This document shows, in pieces, positions 48,914-59,800 of a DNA stretch of 64,000 nucleotides (position 1 is its first letter; each line of letters starts with the position of its first letter). This DNA is from Acanthochromis polyacanthus (lineage: Eukaryota > Chordata > Actinopteri > Pomacentridae), in assembly GCF_021347895.1 (NCBI RefSeq), contig NC_067125.1, forward strand, positions 26,789,697-26,853,696, written 5' to 3'. A program made the position numbers and the translations under genes. The notes below the pieces were generated by a model, which saw only the letters and a program-made list of their open reading frames with translations, did no database searches and was not told where the DNA came from.

Positions 48914-51900
48914 GTGAGCCGACTGTAGCCCGGAGTGTATACGACGCCTTTCAACAGATGCCCGTGTCGAGTTTCTTGCAAATTCAGAACCTTGAAGGAC
49001 CTGAAACTGGATAATGACTTTCGAGAGATTTGAGAAATGAAATGAGAAACATCGGGGCGTAATTGTTAAGACAAACAAACAGTTTTTGGGAGCAGCAGAA
49101 ACAGATGTTTCCAGCCAGCCACCGAAAAGCAGCGTGATGAAGCTGTGCAGGCTGCAGAGAGGAGCCTGCTTCTCCTCCCAGGACTGTTAGCTTTCCCGTT
49201 GCTGTAATGGAAATACAGGCCTCCACTAAATATATACGTCCTCGATATGATAAGGGAATGTAAACCAATACCACACATGGAGCTTTGAGGGGAAAACATG
49301 CCGGCCAGGAGCCTGCAGATAATGAAAACGCCTCGAAGTAGACGGTCAGGAGCCCAAAGTGTGACACAGTAGGATGCAGGAAAATGGTATGTAGGTCAGA
49401 TCTTATACTTGATTTAAAAACAAAACAAAAAAAGAGCTACTTGTTGCACACTGCAGTTACTTTCTCTGGATGCCTTTTTATTTATGGGATCCTAATCATT
49501 TCAGGGAGTGTCTTTTTTTGGCAGTATTTGTGTCGTTAACATGATGCAGAGCACCACATGTGTGACAGAATAAAAAGGGATTAAAGTGATGTTATACAAG
49601 ACAAAAAAGCAACAGTTTTCCTCCTGCAAATCTGCGATGAACCCCATTGTTCTCCAGTCTTGTCTCTTGTCATTTTCCGAATGATTCCTCAGCCCCAGGG
49701 AAGATTTCAGGGAGTGAACTTGTGAACCGGACCCTTGCTGACAACTCAAGTATTTTAGAACATGCGAGGGGGAATTTTTTCTTTTCTTTTTGCATCCTCA
49801 GCGTCTTCCTGTTTGCAGGATTTCATTTCTTTCTCCCTTCCTGTAACCGACCCTCCTGGATACGCCTGCATTCGTCCATCACCTCGGCTCAGGCCCCAAA
49901 AGTTCCTCCTCCTTCCCCTTCTTCTTCTTCTACTTGAAACTACGAGTGACCACAGCTTTCTATTTCAAATGCTGAACCAATAAGTCACATCTGACATGGG
50001 TTTTCTGCGGACCAGAATGTGTGCGCTGTTGAAAAGCCAGCGCAGGGATCAGCAAGACTATATTAAGGCAAAACTAGCGGCTGGCACTCCCCTTCAGCTG
50101 ACTAACAGGCTTCTTGTTTGAAGGGCTGTTTTTCTCCCAGATCAGAGTGTAAGGCAGTGTGGGTGCTGCTGCTGCTGCCTCCGGGCCTGTGGTTATGGGT
50201 GCCATTTTGGGCCTTCCCTTCTCCAAGATGTGGGCCTTTAGGGAGCAGTGGAACCCCCTATTTATAAAAGATATTCAAAGTGAGTGCAGGAATGTAAGTG
50301 GAAGGGATAAAATGGCCTTCTGCATTGTTCTGCAGATGTTTTAAGATCCTGCGGGTGTAGTTCTGCCTGGCGATGGATGAAAACACGTCTCTGGTTTGAC
50401 TGACTTTAATCAAGTGAAATAAATCACTGTCATGACTTTGTGGCACTTTCACACAGTAGCAAACACCAACCTAAGCAAAGAATGCCCTGAGTTAGCTTGG
50501 TTGCTGTATTTTCTCTGTGTTTTGGTGTTGTCATGATGCTTGTGTTTCTCTTGGCACCATCCGAGCGGCGCTACGTCATCTTCCAAAGGCTCTTCTCACC
50601 TCCGGCGCTGCTGCAAAAAAGCAGCCGCGACCCTGAGCGTTTTTACTCGTCGAGGTTTTTACAGTTTGACCGCGAGCCAGAAGTGGAAACTCAGACGACG
50701 CGTGTGTTGATGTATCACCGCCGAGTTTGTTTTGCGATCACTCGATTGCCGCACAACAAGCGAGGATGTGTTACAAGGAGACATGGATAAACATTTAGAC
50801 AAACTAAATAAAGCATTTACACACTCTGTTTGGGAGTGTGTATTTATCTTTGGCCTCCTCAGACTTGTACGTATAAGGGAGCTGGTTTGTTTGTTTGGCT
50901 TTTTGGAAGAGATTTGTGGAATTGGGGAAGAAGACTAATTATATTTTAACCTTTTTACATGTGTTTGTTTTCGTTCTGTGGAGTTCAGGTTGTCGCAAGC
51001 GAGGCTTTCTCTCCCATAAATCCTTCCCAGTGAATATACAGCCATCACTCTATTATACTCTGAGTCAATTCATCATTCTGAGAAATGAAAATGCGCTGTG
51101 TGTACTTTCTTTCTCACGCCTCTCAAGTGACAAACAAAGAAGACCCAGTTGAGTTTTCGCCCCCATTTTTTTAAACGCAGACTTTGTAATACTCTAGTTA
51201 GTATCTATTTAGACATGTTGTCATTTTGTTTTTTTCGCTGCGCATGCTTGAAATGACATTATTTAACGTATGTTTTAATTTGAAAGTGCTTTTGGTCGGC
51301 AGCCAGGGATCTATCTGGAGGAGACTGAACAGAAACTGTTGTCTGCGTCTTTGCCGGTTCGTTGCCGTAGAGACTCGGGCGGTGATGGAATCCAGGAGAA
51401 GTTTGGGGAGAGTCGGCAGACGAGGTGGGGGCAGCTGGATCAGATCACCGTATGCCCGTAATTCACAGCCCACACAACAGCGTTTTAAAAACACAGATAG
51501 CATCGAACAAGATGGACGTTTTCAAGACGTTCGGCCAGACTCGATCATATTTTTCCCCTCCCCTGCATCAGCCCGTTTTCTCATCATCTCTCTAATCAGG
51601 ACTGATATTGAGGAATGTGAATCTGTGGCCTCCTGCCCTGGTGCCACGGCTGCACAATCCCAGCTCCCCTCTCACTTGCCGTGATGAATCAGACTCTTGG
51701 CACATGTTGGAGATCAGTGTTATAACACACCCTGCGGGCAGAGAGGGCCTTCTTGTGCATTCCTCCTTTCCATCAGAATTACCTTTTCGTCTGAGCAAAC
51801 GTTGCCCCCCTCCGCCCCCGTGCGGGCTGAAAGGCCTGTGAAATCAGCTGGAAGGGCCCAGAGAGCTCAGACAATGGCCAAGGGTTGTTAGTTACATGCG

Positions 51901-52741
51901 CTTTGCAAAAGGTCTCGAGGTGGCCATGTATGGTGGCGATACCCGGGGATCTGTTTCCAGTGTCCGAGGCTGCTATTGAGTTTCGCCCCCGTGGTTAATC
52001 CTGCTGTTCAGGACCTTGGGAAACAACCGTACCTCCCTCGCCCTCCTGTACCCCCCCTCACAGATTCCCAGGAAAAACAAGACGTTGCAGAACAATCGCC
52101 AATTAAGATGGGTCTTGCATACTGTACCATTCAGTCCCCACTCTCTCTCCCGCTCCGTCTCAATCTTTCTCCCCCACCTCCTCCCCCCTTTTTTTTTTTT
52201 TTTTTTCAAACTCTGTTTGTGTCCTTGGCCAACAAGCCCGAGGGTAGAATTAGCGCTGTCTCCCAGGTCCCGGCCCTGGCACTTCGGGAGGGTTTGGAGG
52301 CGTTGTGGGGAGGAGGAGGTGGGCTGTGTGTCCTTGGTAAACAGGGCTTTGTGGGATGTGACTGTCTGATCCCCGGAGGCCTCTTCTCCTTTCACTCCTC
52401 CTGCAGTCTGATCCCACACCACAGACGTGTAATCTGGACCTGAACCTGCCTCCGTTGTCACCCTCCTGGGCTAGTGATGCTCCGTTCTCCTGACGATGCA
52501 TCAACTTTATCTCCACTTTTAATGATTTATTGAACAGACTTTGCATGATGGATCAACCTTGAATGCAATACAACAACAAAAAAAGCACCCCCTTCCTTTT
52601 CCTACTAATTCCCAGAGTTCATTCCAAATCATGTCTCTTTCTTCCCCCTTCTGTCCCACTTTTTTTTAATAACATCTCAGTCTTTAATCAGACAAAGTTA
52701 GGCCAGTGTTTCCACTCATTAGTTTTTCTCTGTGGCCCCAG
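48914..52741. other. Presumed cdon intron 1, middle part
   Basis: Mixed composition with many short overlapping ORFs, for example around 51200-51690 and 51980-52460, including a long T-run near 52190-52206. Nothing matches a known family. Confidence 0.35.
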
Positions 52742-52816
52742 GCTGCCTCGCAGGACTCGCCCGAACCAATAGAAGAAGCCCATAATGGTCCCTTAGAGTC
52801 TCCTCCGTCGGAAAAG
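52742..52816 (+). other. Exon-like segment b in presumed cdon intron 1
   Basis: A good acceptor (TTTTTCTCTGTGGCCCCAG, ending 52741) opens 75 bases, an exact 25 codons in phase 0, with an acidic peptide containing SQDSPEPIEEAHNGP. The frame stays open past the proposed donor, which is weak (AAAAG|GTTCTT). Its entry phase matches the exit phase of the segment at 48810-48913. No family is recognised. Confidence 0.2.
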
Positions 52817-55333
52817 GTTCTTCCCAAGTTTACTGAATGTAGTCGGGCTGAATCATCAGTCAGTTTTTGGCACATACGTGGATGCCATTATCTGTATGTC
52901 TCTATCTTTGAGCCAAATAAAAGAGGGAGGAGAAAGAAAGAGGCTTGGCAACTTTTCACCTCCCAGTGAATGTTTCACCTCTTTTTACCCCCGTCTCCTT
53001 TTACCTCCTCTCCCACAGAGCCTTTCTCTCCATAGTTTTCTCCCCCCTCCTCTCATTGCCTCTCATCATCCAGTTTTTTGAATTTATCTCCCATCTCTTG
53101 CTTATGTGTGTGTGTCTCTTTCTGTCTCTTTCTTTTCCTCTGTGGAGTTGAGGAATGTGTGCGCTGCAGATCCTCTGTCAGGGAGATGTGGGGCGAGTGC
53201 AGACAGGTTTGGGGTATAGCATGTGAATCAGCTTCAGCGCACAGGTCAGATTATACCATCATACCAGAAAAGACTTGCTCTCTCTTACACCCCACTGATC
53301 TCTTACTTTTTGACATCTCAATCTCCAACTGGAAGCTCCGTTCAAGTACCCTGCTCTCCCTTTTTTTTTTTTAATTTCCCCCCCCCCCCAAGATAAACTT
53401 TTCAAATAGTTGGATTTGTACCATTCTCCTATTGATTCAGGATCAGCCGCTGTTTATCAAACTCCTTCAGCTGCTTCATGATGTTTGCTGCTGGCTTTCA
53501 CTCAGCTGTGCAGTCTTGTGAAGCCTCAGTCGGCGGCACCAGTTGTGACCTGTTCCTTCTCTGCCCTCCAGCTCTTTGATGCCTGGCCGCGTTGCTTTTG
53601 TCCCTGTTTACCCAATATGACAATGATATGGGCCCAGCCCCACATGGGGGCAGATGGGGCTTTAAGTAGTTCCTGCAAAGAGGAAGCCAAAAAAGAAGTG
53701 CAGGTGCTAACCGCCCGGGAACTCTAATCCCTTTCCCTTCCCTGAGGGCAGCCTGTCAGTGTGTTTATTTTCTCCTGTGTCATCACCAGGAATCCCTCTT
53801 GTCCTACAAGGGGATGGATGGTTCTATTCCTGTGTCGGAGTCTTGTATTACTCCCCAGATGGATAAATAAAGGCGCTGCCCCTCGACAGAACATCTCCAC
53901 TCAGGATTCCTCCGGAAGGCAGCGTGACAGATGAAGCAGAAAAACGCCGCGGAAGACCAAGAAGACTGATGTGTTTTCTTGCTTTCACACTGCTAAGCCA
54001 GGTGTCAGTCAAACATTTCCCCAAACACACATGGGTCAACCCCCACACCCGAAAAAATAGGAACTTTTCCACTTGAACTCGCTGACATCCACCTCATTTA
54101 TTTTCATAAACCGTCCTTACGTCTGCGTATCGACTTTCAACAGCACAGAGTTGGTTTTTCTTTTTCTTTTTTTTTAATGCAGGATGTCTCTTCAATTTAT
54201 AGCTGGGAGATCATGCTTTCAGAATGGCCATGCATCTACAACATAAGTGCAAAACCAGAGGGTAACACAAGATCAGATTTGGGATCGGAGGGAGAAATCT
54301 GGAACACACATCCCCCCCCCCCCTTTAAAGTAGTAAAATCTGGAGCTTTGAGAAGCAGAGCAGTGAGGGAGTGGACTGGCCACAGGCTGATCAGACTTCA
54401 TTTGACAGGGACTTCCCCCTCTGTCAAAGGGCCACTCCAGCTTTTGTCTGGGCATCTTCTGCAGAGAGGAAACAGGACTTGCCTTTTCCATGCCGCCGGT
54501 GTGCTGCCAGCATCGGGGCGAGTCTCCTGCGATGAAGGATGCAAGATATCCTCACAGTGTCTGTCTCCACTGAGATGGGTTTTCATGGTGGCGGATGTCA
54601 GAGGAAAGCCAAACGGATAAGAAGCAGGAATGATGCCCTTGTGTTTCCTCGTTGCGCCAGATCGATGCACCAGATAGGCAGCTGTGTGTGTGTGTTTACA
54701 GAAGGGCATCCAGTCGGAACTTTAGTGCCCAACCGGTGCATCTTCTGGGACAACCGTTCGATTTAAATAACCGTGAGAGAGTAAGAAAAGTAGATGCAGA
54801 GGGAAGCAGAATCGGCTCCGTTTTCCCATCAGACTGTGAGCCAGCATAGCCCTGCTTGCTTGGTTGTGCATTGTTGCAGCACTGTTGTTATTATTGTAAT
54901 TATATATCATTATTCCGGCAGGGAGAGAAAGATAGTTTCCACTGATGACATGGGGGCAGTGTGGAGGGCCTGTTGGAACTCGTGGGATGGAGAAACGCCA
55001 GCCTGCAAAGATGTGGGTTTGATGTGCCTGAATGAGCATGCACACACTTAAACCGGAGGCTGAAATGCAAAACGTACACCTTATATGCGCTGTAGCACGC
55101 TAGGAAATCCTGGTTGGAGTCAGAATCAAGCTGCACCATTGTCTTTACCGGCTTTTAATGTTGCTTTTAAGTGCTTTTACGCAGTGTGTGAGTGAAGCGC
55201 TGGGAGCTGGTGGTGACCTTTAGGGGCTGGTCCAGGGCCACCAGACACCCGCTGGTTCATCCTCTCCCTCTGCTCCTCCCTGACCTTTGACCTCGGGGTG
55301 AGAAGGGGGCGTGAGCCAGAAGCTGGAAGAGTT

Positions 55334-55391
<58 letters not shown>

Positions 55392-56712
55392 CCTCCCCAA
55401 TTTAACCCAAAAAGCATTCAATTTTGACATTTTTAAGTATTAGCATTGCAGTAAAACTCTAGTTTGACTTGAGAACTGCCTTTTCTTGCAGCAAGATGGA
55501 GAAAAACAGTAAAATATTCAAAAATCAGCACTTACCTGTGTGGCTGATGCTAAAAAACAAAACAAAACAGCATTTGCTTTACTTTTTGTAATGGCTTTGG
55601 TGGATTTATCTTAAAATTACAGTAGTACAGTAGCCTTTTCTCAGAGGAAGATGGTTTTCCACTTCTGTTATTTTTCTGAAACCTCACAGTGAAAGCTTGA
55701 CACATTAATTACAGTACGTTGAGAAAAGCTGACTGCGATTACAAACGTACAGACTTCCCTCCATGTCTTCCAAACACATCATTATACTAATTACATGAAG
55801 AGCTACAGATCCGTGTGTTTGCTTCTTGATTCGGTTAGTTCTAGCGGCGTAAGAAATGAAAAGATTTGCTCATAATGAGAGTAAACGTTCACAGTCGGAG
55901 CTGTTCCTCACAGCTTTTCGCTTTCTCGCCTGGAGAGGAGGCTAACCGGGCTGACCTGCTCGATTGTGGCGCACATGAAACAGTGTTCAAGTTGGAGAAT
56001 GAGGGTTAGAAACCTGTTCAGCTCCACCGATCCCACCCAGGCCTTTTAATTTGACCCACCCGTCAGCCTCGGTCGGCCCTTCCGCTAATGTCTGCGAGCC
56101 ACCGAAGCCTCCAGTGTGAATATCGCAGCTGGACGGTCATTGTCCCTCCGGCCTCAGGCTCAAACCCCGGTTACCAACCAGGAACCTGGGATCAAAGCCT
56201 GCCCGGATTACTCTCAGTAAAAGGAGGAGGAGGTGCCGCACTGGGAGGGGGTCGGGTTGAAAAGGATAGAAGGAATGCTCCTAATTACGTGCCCTCCACT
56301 CCTTTTCTGTCTCCTCTCTTGTCTCCCCGTGTGTGTCTGGCCTGCACTTCAGGCTACAGTGAACCTATGAGGAAGCAGCACAGTGTGACAAGAGAGTGAT
56401 ATTAAGAGTGAGGCGACAGTCTCTCCACAGCTACTCCATTAGCGGGAGAGAGGCTGGACGACATTCCTGCCTCTGTGGAGACCCTGGAGTGGGTGAGGAG
56501 AGGGTGGGAGGCAGAGATCAAGGAGTGTGTAAAGAGGATGTGTCGGGAAGATTAGGAGGATTGTCGTTCAGGATTCATTTGGAAACTAATAGATTTTTTT
56601 TCGAACTCCCTCCTCCGGCTTGCTTTGCTGTTAATTTACGTCTCTTTCCGAGGCGTTTCTTCCACTCAGAGCTTTAGTTTGACGTGTCTGCGGACTTGTT
56701 TTTGTGTTGCAG
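52817..56712. other. Presumed cdon intron 1, last part
   Basis: Contains homopolymer runs (about 53360-53390, and 54300-54325 with C runs) and a CT microsatellite listed separately. The short ORFs are not recognisable. The 3' end is TTTTTGTGTTGCAG, the acceptor of the ATG exon. Confidence 0.35.
55338..55389. repeat. (CT)n microsatellite
   Basis: About 26 uninterrupted CT units. The Arg-Glu ORF on the minus strand here is an artefact of the repeat. Confidence 0.95.
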
Positions 56713-56851
56713 GTTTGCCGACCAGACGAGGGCGTCCGAACTGGGCATCAAGGCCGCTGGCAGGGGCCAAAGTGCACCATGGACAGTGGCCTAAGGGTCC
56801 TCCTGTCCACTGTGCTGTGTCTCAGCCAGTCCCTGCTCATCAGCTGCTCAT
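56713..56851 (+). CDS. cdon: cdon exon with start codon and signal peptide
   Basis: The acceptor TTGTGTTGCAG ends at 56712. Sixty-six bases of leader precede ATG at 56779. The donor TCAT|GTAAGT has GT at 56852 and leaves phase 1. The leader is itself open in frame for 22 codons, but the hydrophobic signal sequence right after the ATG and its strong context make 56779 the likely start. Confidence 0.85.
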
Positions 56852-59800
56852 GTAAGTAGCTTTTCTGCTTACAGCTTGCAGTTTGTTTTAACCACAGATC
56901 ATTGTGTTCATGTGCAGACGCTGCTGTTAAAAAGTTTGGGTTCACTTAATGTCATTTTTTTTTTTAATTGAAGATAACATTACCTTAATCAGAAATCCAG
57001 TCTAGACATTGTTTATGTGGGAAATGATTGTTCTAACTGGAAATGGCTGAATTTTAATGAAATATCTCCATAGGGGTACAGAGAAACTTTTCCACCAACC
57101 AGCACTCCTGTGTTCTAATGCTGCATTGTGTTAGCTAATGGTGTTGAAAAGCTAACTGATGATTAGAAAACCCTTGTGCAGTTATGTTAGCACATGAATA
57201 AAAGTGTGAGTTTTCATGGAAAACATGAAATTGCCTGGGTGATCCCAAACTTCTGAATAGTAGTGTATGTGGAAGGTGTGGCTTATGGTGATGATTGCAC
57301 CAACTTTGCATCTCTGTGCAGCATTTATTCATGCAGGTTTTATCAGTTTCAAACCACAGTAATCAGGATTCAAGAGTTTTTATGTGCACTGGAATGCAAA
57401 GTGACTGTGAGAGAAGGCTGTGCAATAAATAAAGGGACATTATCGAAGAAATTTCTTTCAAAACATGAGAAAAATAGAAAGTCACGTAACAATAAGATGA
57501 AATGGTAAACTTAATGTATACTACCTAACCTCTGAGGTAGAAAGGAGTAATTATAGCAGGTAAAGGAACAGATATTATTCTTAAGAAATATTTGAGCTTG
57601 AAACAGAGCAAAAAAGAGCTTGAATATTTAATTTATGTTCATTAGGAAGCCATATAAACAACTTCTAATTGAGGCTAATGTTGCTTTGGATGTCTTGGAG
57701 TTCTTTTTTCAGCTTGTTGATGAATTTCAAGCGTCAGATTAGCAAAAAAAACCAAACTTTAAAGTTCTAATTTATCTTTTAAGACTCCTTTAGCTAAAAC
57801 AGTGTGTAACCCTCTCAAAACAAGGTTTCAAAGGTGAAGTAAAGATTAAAACACTGGCCACATGCTTTGTCAAAAGTAGGTCTTTTGAATTTGCTAAACG
57901 GCAGCAATACAGAAAATTCATGAAAAAACATTATTTAAAGTGAGAAAATAAAAGATGTCGGCATATAAATAGACTTGGATAACAATAGAATATTAATTGG
58001 TGCATTTAAGTGTTAAAACGACTGAAAGAAGAGCAGCTGGAAGTAAAAGGATGAAATTGAAAGTCTGAATTCCCCAAAGTTTAGGTGCACGGTGAATACA
58101 ATCTAGTAAAAACCACTTTGAGCTTTAAATGTTGCACATTTATAGTGTTGGTTCACTCAAAATACTAAAACCCCCAACAAATTTTGGTTGAGTTTAATTC
58201 ACCTTGGAGTCGCATGCATTTGTTGTGTTGAAGGTGGAAGCAAAGATCTAATGAGAATCTGTGATTTTTAAACCTGTTTTCTTTCCTCTCCAGCTCAATA
58301 TCCTTCTTTCCGCTCTGAACCTGCCTCCTTGGTGCAGAGTCGAGGTTCCGTAGCTCGTCTTCGATGCTCAGTAACTCCTCCGTCGGCGGTGGTTTCCTGG
58401 CGCTTCAGAGGCCTCCCTTTAGATGCCAACACGCTGCCTGACGTGGAGCTCAGCCGGGGCTCCATCACCATCTCCTCCCTGGCCTCCGTCCACGCCGGCG
58501 TCTACCAGTGCGTCGCTCGCTCAGACGATGGCTCGGCCATTGCCAGCCGCCTCGCACGTGTGGCCATAGCAGGTAGAGATCCAGCAAAAGCACACTTCTG
58601 TTCTACTCACTTCAAAGCAGAGTGTTAAAGAAAGAGAGGAAATGTCCCCGAGAAAGAGGAAGGCCATTTTGTGAGTGTTGAGCACTTAGAAAGAATGCTT
58701 GTCCTCGGCTGCCTGCTGCTGAGTGGCCGACGTGGAAGGAAGCAGTAGGAGTTTTTTGCTCGGGCAGCCGTCCAGATGCCTCTTGACCGGTATCCTTAAT
58801 GAGCCTCGGGCTTTCCTGTGTGTACACTGTTATGTTCCTGCTGGGATGCTGCTTGTTCTTGGACACTGCGCTAAGAGTTTGACCCCAATCTGAAGCCGCG
58901 TCAGGCACGAATAGAATCACTCGCTGCAACAATAAACAAAGTCGGCGATCCAACACAAACAGCTCGACTCAAGTAGTTCCGATCATGTTCGCTGATACTC
59001 ACAACATGTTGAATGTCTGATGCTCTGCAGAGTTTAATTGAGCGACTCTTCTTTTTCTGGATCCATGCAGAAATATCAGAATATGAAGATGGCAGACGGC
59101 GGTCATTATCAGCACAGGAAGGCAGCACCGTCCTTATAGAGTGTCCTGTACCGCGCAGCGTCCCTGCAGCGCTTCCGAGACTGAAAGTACGAGGGGACTG
59201 GATGGAAGCGTCAACAGGTGGGTTTGAAAAGGGCGAATAACGGTGCATCTGTTCATCTATGTTTGCAGAAACAGAAGATGAAACCGGTCTTTCCAGATCC
59301 CTCTCTTCCCAGCCACATTTTCTAGTTCCTCCTATGGGGGATGTTGAGGTGTTTTAAGGCCAGATGAGCTGGGAGGAGACTCACTGGAGGGATTGTATAT
59401 CTCATCTGGCCCAGGGACTGTTTGGGAAGAACTGGCAAAAAAATTGTGCCTTTCTTTTTTTGTCTTTTTTTGTTTTTTGTATTTTGATTGTTGACCTTAT
59501 GGAAAAACTGTGGCTTACCATTGGATTGGTTATTATAAATAAACTCTCTGCATCCAAACCTCCTTCAAAGAAACAAAACTACAGTAAAAAGAAGAGGTTT
59601 TAGATTGTAGTGCTAATGTCCAAGTTTTAAGATTCCAAAATATCTCTATTCAATTATTTACATGAAATGTGGCATCATTGATTTTATATAATAAAAATCA
59701 AAGAATCTTTGTTTTGAATCTAAAGAAACATTGAGTATGTTCCTGGGTAACACTGGTCATCTAAGAAGAAAAGGGGGAAACTCAATATCAAGCTCTTTAA

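Noticed and set aside
55220..55417. Arg-Glu repeat ORF
   Set aside because: It is simply the translated (CT)n microsatellite.
58612..59248. Minus-strand ORFs of 114 and 115 codons
   Set aside because: They overlap the cdon Ig2 exon and its flanking introns antisense and match nothing known to me.
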